Assembly: GCF_003149025.1 (NCBI RefSeq)
Contig: NZ_QGDV01000002.1
Coordinates: 248,001 to 312,000 of the forward strand
Reading direction: 5' to 3'
Length of the DNA stretch: 64,000 bases
Source of the DNA: Rathayibacter iranicus NCPPB 2253 = VKM Ac-1602
GTDB lineage: Bacteria; Actinomycetota; Actinomycetes; Actinomycetales; Microbacteriaceae
A program made the position numbers and the translations under genes. A model generated the notes under the pieces. It searched no databases and was not told the DNA's origin. It saw only the letters and a list, made by a program, of their open reading frames with translations. Each line of letters opens with the position of its first letter. The first letter of the stretch is position 1. Positions 46,417-55,046 of the stretch are shown piece by piece.

Positions 46417-47298
46417 ATGGTCGAGCAGCGTCATCCGTGGTCCCGCTATGTCGCCTTGGGCGACTCCTTCACCGAGGGAATCGGCGATCCTGAGCCCGCG
46501 AGCCCCGGCGGGCACCGGGGCTGGGCAGACCGGGTCGCCGAGGTTCTCGGCAGCCAAAACGACGACTTCGCCTACGCAAACCTCGCCGTCCGTGGGCGCC
46601 TCCTGCAGCAGATCGTCGACGAGCAGATCGAGCCGGCCCTCGAGCTGCGGCCCGATCTCATCACGATCTCCGCCGGCGGCAACGACGTCATCCGCCCGGG
46701 CACCGACCCCGACGATATCGCGGCACGATTCGAAGCAGGCTTGGCACGGCTGCGCTCGAACGGAGCGACGGTGGTGCTCTTCACCGGTGTTGACGTCGGC
46801 TTCTCCCCCGTCTTCAACCGGATCCGCGGCAAGGTCGCCATTTACAACGAGAACCTACGGGCGCTCGCCAGACAGTACGACTGCATCGTCGCCGACCAGT
46901 GGTCGCTTCACGAGATCCAGGATGTGCGGATGTGGGCGCCCGATCGCCTGCATCTCAACCCGCACGGGCACCACGAGGTGGCTCGGATGGTACTCGAGGC
47001 TCTCAACGTCACGAACGACCTGCGCCCCCTCGCGCCCGAGCCGCTGCTTGCTCGGACATGGCGCGCGGCGCGAACGGAGGACTTGCAGTGGGCCCGCGAA
47101 TACCTCGTGCCGTGGGTGCTGCGCCGAGTACGGCACCAGTCCTCCGGCGACTTCATCACGGCGAAGCGCCCGTCGGCACAACTCTGGCGGGCCGACGCCA
47201 CCCTTCCCGGCGGGGAGGCGCCAGGAAATGCCACCCCGGAGCAGGTCGACGCGGATATCGCCACGGCTGGCGTCCGGATCGAGCGCCTCGGGGACTAA
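46417..47298 (+). CDS. SGNH/GDSL hydrolase
   Basis: A 293-residue SGNH esterase/lipase-fold protein. YVALGDSFTEGIGD has nucleophile Ser17; NLAVRGRLLQQIV is block II; SAGGNDVIRPG is block III; APDRLHLNPHGHHEVA is the Asp-His block near residue 180. No signal peptide. GGAGGG precedes ATG 46417. It is a paralogue of the protein at 2054-2812, with the same long C-terminal tail (EYLVPWVLRRVRHQSSGDFITAKRP). The stop overlaps the convergent carboxypeptidase stop by two to three bases. Confidence 0.9.
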   Translation: MVEQRHPWSRYVALGDSFTEGIGDPEPASPGGHRGWADRVAEVLGSQNDDFAYANLAVRGRLLQQIVDEQIEPALELRPDLITISAGGNDVIRPGTDPDDIAARFEAGLARLRSNGATVVLFTGVDVGFSPVFNRIRGKVAIYNENLRALARQYDCIVADQWSLHEIQDVRMWAPDRLHLNPHGHHEVARMVLEALNVTNDLRPLAPEPLLARTWRAARTEDLQWAREYLVPWVLRRVRHQSSGDFITAKRPSAQLWRADATLPGGEAPGNATPEQVDADIATAGVRIERLGD

Positions 47299-48593
47299 CG
47301 GAAGAGTTCGCCCGGGTGAGCGATCCGCCAGCCGAAGCCGGGATCCCCGATCGCGCCGTCCGCGACGAGCGGCAGCTCATAGGGCGTGCCGTTCACCTGC
47401 ACGGTCGCCGTCCCGACACGTCCACCGTCGGCGACGACCTCGACCGGATCCAGGGCGACAGTGGTGGTCGTCGAGACGTCCCCCCAGACCAGCACCGACC
47501 GCGCTTCGGCCGTCTCCGCCACCACCTTCTCGCCCCACGCGCTGGTGAGGCTGCCGTAATCCTGCCCAGTGGTGCTCAACGGGAGGGTGTGAAAGCCGGC
47601 CTCGATGCTCGGGATCAGCGTCAGCACGTCGGCCGTCAGCTGCTGATGCGTCTGTGCCCCAACCACGACGCCGACCAGGGTCATCGCCTGCCCCTCGATG
47701 GTGGCGACGAGCGAGAAGAGCAGGCAGGAGCCAGCCTCGTCAGTCGTCCCCGTCTTGATCCCGTCGATGCCGGAGCGGCCCAGGAGCGAATTGGTGTTCT
47801 CGAGGGTCCCGACACCCGGGAGGGTCGCGGTGGGCAGTGCCACAATGGGCGCCAACACGGGATCGGTCACCAGCAACTCGCCGAGGCGCACCATCTCGGC
47901 GGTCGTGCTGACCGTCGCCGGCGACAATCCACTCGTGTCAGCGAGTGAGGTGCGGGTGAGTTTCTGCCCGTCGAGCCAGACCCGCGAGGCGGAGAGAAAC
48001 GCCGCCTCGGAGCCATAGGCCCAGATCGCGAGCGACTTCGCGTAGTTATTCGCGGAGGGGAGCATCATGGCGGTCAATGCCTCCCTCTCGGTGAGCTGTA
48101 GACCGGCCGTCACCGGGGCATGAGAGCCGTTCTCGGCAACTGTCTCGTTGTAGTACTGCACATCGGCACTGGTGAAGGTAATGGTCTCGCCGTCAGTCCC
48201 GTCGGCAAGAGGTCGTGCGGCCAGGATCATCAGTGCCGTGACGACCTTGGCGATGCTTCCGGTGGGCAGCACATCCTGGGAGCCGTAGCGCGCGAGCAGT
48301 CCGTCTTCCTCCGTGCCCTCGACGCCGACCGCCGCCACCGCACCGGACCCGTACGCAGGCCAGGCCGGGGCTGAGGCGTCGAGGGCGTTTGAGACGGGGG
48401 GCATCGCAGCAACGCTCGCCGCGGGGAGCTCAGCGGTCGCTGCGTTCGTCGCGTAGGCGCCGCCCGCGGCCACCAGAACGGTCGCGAGTACGACGGCGGC
48501 GATGAGCGGCCCGCGACGACGGGGACGTGCCGCCTGGCGTGCAGCAGGGCCGGGCAGAGCGAGCGCATCGTCGGGCCTGGTCGTGGGGGTCAT
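47295..48593 (-). CDS. Serine-type D-Ala-D-Ala carboxypeptidase (PBP-like)
   Basis: Cell-wall enzyme trimming the terminal D-Ala of peptidoglycan, 432 residues. One N-terminal membrane anchor (PLIAAVVLATVLVAAGGAYA, ~29-48) after a basic cytoplasmic part. Active-site motifs: SIAK with Ser113, SAN (180-182) and KTGT (280-283). A Thr-rich C-terminal beta domain follows. It resembles the DacB/VanY-like S11 family. Start ATG 48593 is chosen over an upstream in-frame ATG because no homology lies earlier. The product should face the outside. Confidence 0.92.
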   Translation of the reverse strand: MTPTTRPDDALALPGPAARQAARPRRRGPLIAAVVLATVLVAAGGAYATNAATAELPAASVAAMPPVSNALDASAPAWPAYGSGAVAAVGVEGTEEDGLLARYGSQDVLPTGSIAKVVTALMILAARPLADGTDGETITFTSADVQYYNETVAENGSHAPVTAGLQLTEREALTAMMLPSANNYAKSLAIWAYGSEAAFLSASRVWLDGQKLTRTSLADTSGLSPATVSTTAEMVRLGELLVTDPVLAPIVALPTATLPGVGTLENTNSLLGRSGIDGIKTGTTDEAGSCLLFSLVATIEGQAMTLVGVVVGAQTHQQLTADVLTLIPSIEAGFHTLPLSTTGQDYGSLTSAWGEKVVAETAEARSVLVWGDVSTTTTVALDPVEVVADGGRVGTATVQVNGTPYELPLVADGAIGDPGFGWRIAHPGELFR

Positions 48594-48683
48594 CCCGTCA
48601 TCGTAAGGCGGCGTCGCCGGCGATCCTTGAGGCAGAGCCCCGGAGACTCCCACCGACCTTCACCGACGGGGCGCGTCGCCGTC

Positions 48684-49493
48684 TCAGCGCCCGCGCGTCA
48701 GCGCCCAGAGGGCCACGGCCCCCGCCGAGGCGACGTTCAACGAGTCGACCCCGTGCAGCATCGGGATCGTCACCACCACGTCGGACGCGTCGAGCGCCGA
48801 ACGGCTGAGCCCGTCCCCCTCCGCTCCGAGCACGACGGCGACCCGCTCCGGACGCACCGCCGCGTACTCGTCGAGCGGGATCGCATCGGGCGCGAGCGCC
48901 AGCGCGGCGACCGAGAAGCCCGCCGTCAACAGCGACTCCCGCGCCGTCGCCCAGTCCGGAGTGCGGGTCCACGGCACCTGGAGCACCGTGCCCATGCTCA
49001 CCCGGACGCTACGCCGGTAGAGCGGATCGGCGCACCGCGGGGTCACCAGCACTGCATCGGCGCCCATCCCGGCCGCCGCGCGGAAGACAGCCCCGACGTT
49101 CGTGTGGTCGACGAGGTCCTCAAGAATCACCACGAGAGAGGCTCCCTCTAGCAGCTGCGCCATCGGCCGCAGCGGCGGACGGTGCATCGAGGCGAGCGCG
49201 CCGCGATGCAGGTGGAAGCCCGTCAGCTCTTCGATGAGCGGGTCCGGCGCCACGAACACCGGAACGTCCGGGAAGCGCTCAAGCACGTCCGTCGCCTCCA
49301 GTAGCCGCTTCTGCTGCACCAGGACAGACCTCGGCCTGTGCCCAGCGTCGAGCGCGCGACCGATGACCTTCGCCGATTCGGCGATGTAGAGGCCGCCCTC
49401 CGGCTCGAGCACCCGCCGCAGCGCCACATCGGTCAGGCGGTGGTAGTCGGCGAGGAGGGGGTGGTCGAGGTCGTCGATGGGCACGATCGGCAT
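48684..49493 (-). CDS. TrmH/SpoU-family RNA 2'-O-methyltransferase
   Basis: SPOUT (trefoil-knot) methyltransferase, 269 residues. The N-terminal half is a substrate-binding domain (LRRVLEPEGGLYIAESAKVIGRALDAGHRPRSVL). The catalytic half carries motif 1 LVVILEDLVDHTNVGAVFRAAAG, motif 2 VAVVLGAEGDGLS and motif 3 TIPMLHGVDSLNVASAGAVALWA. These define 2'-O-methylation of rRNA or tRNA; the exact target is not assignable. It stands between dac and the divergent sirtuin gene. Confidence 0.92.
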   Translation of the reverse strand: MPIVPIDDLDHPLLADYHRLTDVALRRVLEPEGGLYIAESAKVIGRALDAGHRPRSVLVQQKRLLEATDVLERFPDVPVFVAPDPLIEELTGFHLHRGALASMHRPPLRPMAQLLEGASLVVILEDLVDHTNVGAVFRAAAGMGADAVLVTPRCADPLYRRSVRVSMGTVLQVPWTRTPDWATARESLLTAGFSVAALALAPDAIPLDEYAAVRPERVAVVLGAEGDGLSRSALDASDVVVTIPMLHGVDSLNVASAGAVALWALTRGR

Positions 49494-49565
49494 CCCGGCA
49501 ATCTAGGGCACGACGCGGGCTAAACTCGCCAGGGGCCGCCCGAACGGCCCTCGAAGGAGGCGCGG

Positions 49566-50435
49566 ATGAAGGTCAGTCCGTCACCGGTCACGAAGGGCCC
49601 CGCAGCCCTGGCGATCGAGCAGGCCGTCGAACTCCTCAGCGGGCGCCGCATCGCCGCCGTCACAGGCGCAGGCATGAGCACCGATTCGGGCATCCCCGAC
49701 TATCGCGGCGCGGGTGCCCCCGTCCGCAGCCCGATGACGTACTCGCAGTTCGTCGCCGACCCGGATTACCGCCGCCGCTACTGGGCGGGCAGTCAGCTTG
49801 GTTGGCACCGCTTCACGAGCACGGTCCCGAACGACGGGCATCGCGCACTCGCACGCCTTGAGGAACGCGGCCTGCTCACGGGCGTCGTCACGCAGAACGT
49901 CGATGGACTGCACGTGAGGGCCGGATCGCGCCGTGTCGTCGACCTGCACGGTTCGGCGGATCGCGTGCGCTGCATGACCTGCGGCCAATACTTCGCCCGC
50001 GACGCCGTCGCAGAGCGGATCGAGCGACTCAACCCCTGGCTCGACGATCCGGGCGTTTCCTCCCTCAACCCCGACGGCGATGCCGAGGTGCACGACGTTT
50101 CGGCGATGACTGTGCCCGAGTGCACCGTCTGCAGCGGGATTCTCAAGCCCGACATCGTGTTCTTTGGCGAGTTCATCCCCACCGAGCGGTTTCAGGAGGC
50201 GCGCGCGATCGTCGCGGGCGCCGACGCGCTGCTCGTGGCAGGGTCCTCACTGGTCGTCAATTCGGGCATTCGATTCCTCGAGATCGCACGCCGGGCGAAG
50301 ATGCCAATCGTCATCGTCAACCGAGGCGCTACCAAAGGCGACTCGCGCGCGGCGATCAAGATCGACGGCGGCACCAGCGAGGTGCTCCGCGAGCTGGCCG
50401 GGCGCCTGCCTGAGCTACGCCCCGCGTCGGTGTGA
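49566..50435 (+). CDS. Sir2-family NAD-dependent protein deacylase
   Basis: A 289-residue sirtuin. NAD loop GAGMSTDSGIPDYRG (34-48), TQNVDGLH (109-116), catalytic His128 in DLHGS, two zinc pairs C136-x2-C139 and C186-x2-C189, FFGEFIP and GSSLVVNSG. The insert between zinc pairs (RIERLNPWLDDPGVSSLNPDGD) is long. The sequence type is the class II / actinobacterial CobB-like group, and could act on acetyl- or other acyl-lysines. GAAGGAGG precedes the start. The next gene starts in the stop codon (GTGA) if its upstream GTG is used. Confidence 0.94.
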   Translation: MKVSPSPVTKGPAALAIEQAVELLSGRRIAAVTGAGMSTDSGIPDYRGAGAPVRSPMTYSQFVADPDYRRRYWAGSQLGWHRFTSTVPNDGHRALARLEERGLLTGVVTQNVDGLHVRAGSRRVVDLHGSADRVRCMTCGQYFARDAVAERIERLNPWLDDPGVSSLNPDGDAEVHDVSAMTVPECTVCSGILKPDIVFFGEFIPTERFQEARAIVAGADALLVAGSSLVVNSGIRFLEIARRAKMPIVIVNRGATKGDSRAAIKIDGGTSEVLRELAGRLPELRPASV

Positions 50436-50488
50436 CTCCGCGCAAAGACCGCAACGACCGACCCGCCCCGACCTCACGAGAGGCCCCC

Positions 50489-51121
50489 GTGACCCAGCTC
50501 ACCCTCGTCCGACACGGCCAGACCGACTGGAACGCCGCCCGCCGCATCCAGGGCAGGAGTGACATCCCTCTCAACCCAGTCGGCCGCTCGCAGGCCCGCG
50601 CGGCTGCGCGCCTTCTCGGCGATCGACACTGGGACGCCGTGGTCGCAAGCCCTCTTCAGCGTGCGTACGACACGGGCGCGATAATCGCCCGCGGCCTCGG
50701 CCTTGACGAGCCGCTGGCGGTCGACGGACTCGCCGAGCGTTCCTATGGCGACGCGGAGGGGATGACCGGAGCCGAACTCACCGAGCGGTTCCCCGGTGGC
50801 ATCGAGGGCGGACGGATCCCCGGCTGCGAGACCCGGGCCGAGGTCGTCACGCGCGCCACCATCGCGCTCCTCGATGCGGCCGAGCGCTTCCCTGGCTCCG
50901 CCATTGTCGTGGCTACCCACGGCGCCGTGATCGGCAGCCTCCTGCGCGCGCTCAGCAGCGACGACCTGCCGGCGCACGGCATCTCGGTCGGCAACGGCTC
51001 CCGGCACGACTTCGTGATCGTCGATGGAGCGCTGCGCGTCGTCGGCTTCGATGACTCCGGTGATGTGGTGGTCGCCGACGTCGACCTCGACGACGTGCTC
51101 AGCCCGGCAGCGGGCGCCTGA
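50489..51121 (+). CDS. Histidine phosphatase family protein
   Basis: A 210-residue phosphoglycerate-mutase-like phosphatase. Active-site LVRHGQTDWN begins at residue 6, with the phospho-histidine; other pocket parts are SPLQRAYDTG, LAERSYGDAEGM (Glu donor) and VVATHGAVIGSLLRAL (second His). GTG 50489 follows GAGAGG at ideal spacing and puts the RHG motif at the N-terminus, so I prefer it over the GTG at 50432 that overlaps the sirtuin stop. It may be cotranscribed with the sirtuin. Substrate unknown. Confidence 0.9.
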   Translation: MTQLTLVRHGQTDWNAARRIQGRSDIPLNPVGRSQARAAARLLGDRHWDAVVASPLQRAYDTGAIIARGLGLDEPLAVDGLAERSYGDAEGMTGAELTERFPGGIEGGRIPGCETRAEVVTRATIALLDAAERFPGSAIVVATHGAVIGSLLRALSSDDLPAHGISVGNGSRHDFVIVDGALRVVGFDDSGDVVVADVDLDDVLSPAAGA

Positions 51122-51124
51122 GAC

Positions 51125-52207
51125 TCAGCGGCGGCCGAGGTCGCCGAGCAGCCCGAAGAGCACGCGAGCGGAGTCGCGCCACGAGTACGCGGCCGCCCGC
51201 TCACGGGCCCGGTTCGACTGCTTGCGCCAGACGACGCCGTCCTCGAGTAAGCGGACACCGTCGGCAATCGCTTTAGCGCTCGACGGATCGACATACACCG
51301 CCGCATCCTGCGCAATCTCGCGAAAAATTGGGATATCGCTCACGACGACCGGCGTTCCGAGGGCCATCGCCTCCACCAACGGAATACCGAATCCCTCGTC
51401 GTGGCTCGCCGTGACGAGGGCCGTCGCGCGCGCCAGGACCGCACGGTACTCCGCATCCGGAGCCCCCTGATGGAACACCAGCTTCGCGGTCGGTGCCAAC
51501 GCACGCAGCGTCTCGACCGTTTCGTCGCTTGCTCGGCTCATCAGGTGCAATTCGTAGTCGGGCAGGAGGCGCATCGCCCGCGCCAACGACTCGACGTTCT
51601 TGTATGGCATGAACGAGCCCATATAGACGAGGGAGCGCGCCTCCGAGCGGTCCGGCAGCGAGGCGGCAAGTGCGGCGCTCGCCTCGTCGGGCTCGGTCGC
51701 TGCGTTGGGCACGACGACGACAGGTCGCGTCGTGAGGCGGTGTTCGCGGATCAGGTCTCGCGTGGTCTGAGAGACCGTCACGACGGCGTCCGCCCGCTCA
51801 AGGAGCCTGCGCTGCGGCCACCAGGCCAGGTGGTAGAGACGCCAGAGTCCCCGCACGGGCGCCGTCAGATCCCGCGGGGGTGTGCGGTGGCGGTAGTAGA
51901 TGAGATCGTGCACGGTGAGAACAAGGCGGTATCGGCGACCGAGCGAGCCCATCGTCTGCATCGGCGAGAACACGACGTCCGGCTGGAGTCGGTTGACCAG
52001 CAGCGCGACGAACGGCTCGAAGGGGCTGCTCGGACCGGTCACCCGCTCCCACGGCAGCGCGGGCAGCATCGTGAGCTGGCGGCGGTCGCTGATCAGCATG
52101 ATGACGTCGTGAAGCTGCGCCAGTTCCCGGACCAATTCGGCCGTGTACCTACTGATGCCGTCGTGGCGCTCGAGCCGGGTATACCGGCAGTCGACGACGA
52201 TCCTCAT
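51125..52207 (-). CDS. GT4-family glycosyltransferase
   Basis: A 360-residue GT-B glycosyltransferase. N-terminal acceptor half VVDCRYTRLERHDGISRYTAEL, with the VFSPMQTMGSLGRRYRLVLTVHDLIYYRH block. C-terminal donor half GSFMPYKNVESLARAM, then ATALVTASHDEGFGIPLVEAMALGTPVV with the EX7E motif (EGFGIPLVE). It is likely a mannosyl- or glucosyltransferase of the cell envelope, or for a lipid-linked glycan; neither sugar nor acceptor can be read. ATG overlaps the end of the alpha/beta hydrolase gene (ATGA), so the two are coupled. Confidence 0.9.
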   Translation of the reverse strand: MRIVVDCRYTRLERHDGISRYTAELVRELAQLHDVIMLISDRRQLTMLPALPWERVTGPSSPFEPFVALLVNRLQPDVVFSPMQTMGSLGRRYRLVLTVHDLIYYRHRTPPRDLTAPVRGLWRLYHLAWWPQRRLLERADAVVTVSQTTRDLIREHRLTTRPVVVVPNAATEPDEASAALAASLPDRSEARSLVYMGSFMPYKNVESLARAMRLLPDYELHLMSRASDETVETLRALAPTAKLVFHQGAPDAEYRAVLARATALVTASHDEGFGIPLVEAMALGTPVVVSDIPIFREIAQDAAVYVDPSSAKAIADGVRLLEDGVVWRKQSNRARERAAAYSWRDSARVLFGLLGDLGRR

Positions 52208-53115
52208 CGATCGATCCCCTCCTCGAGGGCAGCGCGGAGAACTGCGGCGGCCTCATCCGGCTTCTCGTAGTGGATCAGATGACCGACGCCGTCGATCACG
52301 TGCAGTCGGCCGTGCGCCAAATGATCGAGAAGACGATACTGCGCCGAGAGCGGAGTGATGTCGTCCTGCGCCGCCGCAATCAGCTGCGTCGGCACGGCTA
52401 TGCGGGAGGCGTATTCGCCAACGTCGTGCGAGACCGAGGCGCGAAACGCCTCCAGGAGGGTGTCCCGCGAGGCGAACGCGCTGAAGTAGCGGTCGTGCTG
52501 GTCGTGCACGAACCGGCGCAACGACGGATCCCGCGTTTTCACCATCGCCAGGCTCATGACTCGGACGATCGGCGGGGCGCTGAGTAAGCGATCACCGAGT
52601 GGGCGTGGTAACACTGCGGCGAGCCGGTAGTAGAGGACGGCGAGGCGCGTCAGCGCGCCGCGAGGTCCCGCCAACGCCGGCGCCCCGATGGGGTTCACCA
52701 GCACCAGGAGCGGCGTCGGCAGCCCGTTCGCGACTGCGGCCGCCGCAATGATCGAGCCGAAGGAGTGGCCGAGCACGACGGCCGAACCGCGCAATCCAAG
52801 CGCGTCGAGGAACCCGTTCAGCCAGGAGGTGTACCCGCCAACGTCATGCAGATGTGCGGTCATCGGCGGGGAGGCGCCGAAGCCCGGCAGGTCGGGCGCG
52901 ACGACCCGGACATCCGCTCCCCCGCCCAGGAGGCGGGCGATCACCGGCTCGAGGCCGTGGTGCTCACCGCGGAACCCGTGCACCAGCACCAGCGCGGTCG
53001 ACGCCGTCGGCGACCCGTAGATCCAGTACGCGGTCGGCGCTCCCGCGACATCCACCGACGCCTCCTCGATCAGGAGGCGACCGAGGTCGGCGGCGTAGGG
53101 GGAGGGTAACGTCAT
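52204..53115 (-). CDS. Alpha/beta-hydrolase
   Basis: A 303-residue alpha/beta-hydrolase. VLVHGFRGEHHG forms the oxyanion strand, APDLPGFGASPP follows, nucleophile elbow GHSFGS, AAQDDITPL for the acid and VIDGVGHLIHYEKPDEAA for the histidine. Start ATG 53115 follows GGGGAG; ATG 53127 is the alternative. It is the first gene of a two-gene unit with the GT4 transferase and is divergent from treS. Substrate unknown. Confidence 0.9.
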   Translation of the reverse strand: MTLPSPYAADLGRLLIEEASVDVAGAPTAYWIYGSPTASTALVLVHGFRGEHHGLEPVIARLLGGGADVRVVAPDLPGFGASPPMTAHLHDVGGYTSWLNGFLDALGLRGSAVVLGHSFGSIIAAAAVANGLPTPLLVLVNPIGAPALAGPRGALTRLAVLYYRLAAVLPRPLGDRLLSAPPIVRVMSLAMVKTRDPSLRRFVHDQHDRYFSAFASRDTLLEAFRASVSHDVGEYASRIAVPTQLIAAAQDDITPLSAQYRLLDHLAHGRLHVIDGVGHLIHYEKPDEAAAVLRAALEEGIDR

Positions 53116-53272
53116 GGCGCTCCCCATCGTAGGGAAAGCCTGTGGAACTTCTCGCCGCAACGCCTTGCGTGGCCCTGATCCGAGCCGCAACCATGAGCAC
53201 GCGCTCGCATCGTGGCGCACCGCCCCCGTCTCGCAGACGGTCATCCGCTCAGGCAGCAGCAGAAGGAGCACC

Positions 53273-54988
53273 GTGAGCTTCACGTCGCCGATCCAACTCC
53301 CCGGACTCGCCCTCGACCCCCAGTGGTATCGCCGGGCCGTGTTCTACGAGGTGATGATCCGGTCGTACTACGACTCCAACGGGGACGGCGCCGGCGACAT
53401 CAACGGACTCGCGTCCAAGCTCGACTATCTTCAGTGGCTCGGGATCGACGCCCTCTGGCTTCCGCCGTTCTACCTGTCACCCCTGCGTGACGGCGGCTAC
53501 GACGTCTCCGACTTCAAGGCGATCCTCCCCGAATTCGGCACGATGGAGGATTTCCGGGACCTGGTGCGAAAGGCCCATGAGCGCAATATGCGGATCGTGA
53601 TGGACTTCCCGCTGAACCACACCAGCGACCAGCATGAGTGGTTCCAGCAGTCGCGCTCCGACCCCGAGGGCCCCTACGGTGACTTCTACGTCTGGAACGA
53701 CACGGACGACAAGTGGCCGGATATTCGCATCATCTTCGTCGACACCGAGGATTCGAACTGGGCATTCGACGCCGAACGCCGCCAGTTCTACTTCCACCGC
53801 TTCTTCTCGCACCAGCCCGACCTCAACTTCGAGAACCCGGCGGTGCACGAGGCAATCCACGACATCGTCAAGTTCTGGCTCGACCTGGGCGTCGACGGCA
53901 TCCGCCTCGATGCGATCCCCTACCTCTACGAATCCGACGAGGGCAACGGCGAGGGCGAACCTCCGACGCACGATTTCATCAAGAACCTTCGCACAATGGT
54001 CGACCGCGATTACCCGGGCCGCATTTTGATCGCGGAGGCGAATCAGTGGCCGCGCGAGGTCGCCGCATTCTTTGGTACGGAGGAGGAGCCCGAGTGCCAC
54101 ATGGCATTCGACTTCCCGGTGATGCCCCGCGTCTTCTACTCTCTCCGCGCGCAGACCGCGAACGAGCTGAAGAAGGTGCTCTCCGAGACCTTCGACATTC
54201 CCAGCGGAGCCGCCTGGGGAGTGTTCCTGCGCAATCACGACGAGTTGACTCTCGAGATGGTCTCGGAGGAGTACCGCCAGGCGATGTACGGCTGGTACGC
54301 CTACGACCCGCGGATGCGCTCGAACATCGGCATCCGGCGTCGCCTCGCGCCACTGCTCGACAATTCGCGCGCAGAACTCGAGCTCATCAACGCGCTCCTC
54401 TTCTCCCTAGCAGGAAGCCCCTTCCTCTACTACGGCGACGAAATCGGGATGGGCGACAACATTTGGCTCAACGACCGCGACGCCTCCCGCACGCCGATGC
54501 AGTGGACGCCCGATCGCAACGCCGGTTTCTCCGCCGCCGATCCGGGCAAGCTCGTGCAGCCGATCGTGCAGTCGCTCGTCTACCACTACAACCAGGTCAA
54601 CGTGGAGGCGCAGCTCGCGCAGTCCCGCTCGCTCCTGCACTGGATGCGAAACGTCCTGCACGTGCGTCGCGGCCACCCGGCGTTCGGCCTCGGCTCGATG
54701 CGTGTGCTCGAGACTGACCACGAGTCGGTGCTCGCTTTCGTGCGCGACTACGCGGGTTCCGGTAGTGAGATGGGCGACCAGCCCGAGGAGGTGCTCTGCG
54801 TCTTCAGCTTCAACCACAACCCGGTGTCAGTGACGATCACCGACCCCGAGAACCCCGGATCGACGCTGAGCGACCTCTTCGGAGGCGGACGCTTCCCCGG
54901 CTTCACCGAGGCCGGCACGCTCACCATGACCCTCGGCACCCAAGGCTTCTTCTGGCTGCACGTGGCGAAGGCGCGCGGAGCGCGCTGA
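53273..54988 (+). CDS. treS: Trehalose synthase TreS (maltose alpha-D-glucosyltransferase)
   Basis: Interconverts maltose and trehalose, 571 residues. QWYRRAVFYEVMIRSYYDSNGDGAGDI is the family opening; DFPLNHTSDQHEWF motif I; GVDGIRLDAIPYLYE nucleophile; ILIAEANQWP acid; VFLRNHDELTLEMV motif IV. No fused maltokinase domain is present, and the C-terminus ends after the beta sheet. GTG 53273 follows AAGGAG. In many actinobacteria treS is next to pep2 (maltokinase) and glgE; neither lies in this window. A terminator follows. Confidence 0.95.
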   Translation: MSFTSPIQLPGLALDPQWYRRAVFYEVMIRSYYDSNGDGAGDINGLASKLDYLQWLGIDALWLPPFYLSPLRDGGYDVSDFKAILPEFGTMEDFRDLVRKAHERNMRIVMDFPLNHTSDQHEWFQQSRSDPEGPYGDFYVWNDTDDKWPDIRIIFVDTEDSNWAFDAERRQFYFHRFFSHQPDLNFENPAVHEAIHDIVKFWLDLGVDGIRLDAIPYLYESDEGNGEGEPPTHDFIKNLRTMVDRDYPGRILIAEANQWPREVAAFFGTEEEPECHMAFDFPVMPRVFYSLRAQTANELKKVLSETFDIPSGAAWGVFLRNHDELTLEMVSEEYRQAMYGWYAYDPRMRSNIGIRRRLAPLLDNSRAELELINALLFSLAGSPFLYYGDEIGMGDNIWLNDRDASRTPMQWTPDRNAGFSAADPGKLVQPIVQSLVYHYNQVNVEAQLAQSRSLLHWMRNVLHVRRGHPAFGLGSMRVLETDHESVLAFVRDYAGSGSEMGDQPEEVLCVFSFNHNPVSVTITDPENPGSTLSDLFGGGRFPGFTEAGTLTMTLGTQGFFWLHVAKARGAR

Positions 54989-55003
54989 GCCGCAGCACAC
55001 CGC

Positions 55004-55031
55004 GGGGCCTCCGGCCGATGTCAGAGGCCCC
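55004..55031 (+). terminator. Terminator after treS
   Basis: GGGGCCTC (55004-55011) and GAGGCCCC (55024-55031), loop of 12 bases, then GTTTA. It lies 16 bases after the treS stop. Its right arm overlaps the putative promoter of the next gene. Confidence 0.65.
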
Positions 55032-55040
55032 GTTTATGCT
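55018..55040 (+). promoter_or_regulatory. PafBC-type promoter of the exonuclease gene
   Basis: ATGTCAGAG (55018-55026), eight bases, then TATGCT (55035-55040). Against TTGTCRGTG-N8-TAnnnT this is 7 of 9, exact spacing and a full -10. Six bases later comes the GTG start 55047, so the transcript would be leaderless. Confidence 0.5.
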
Positions 55041-55046
55041 GTCCGC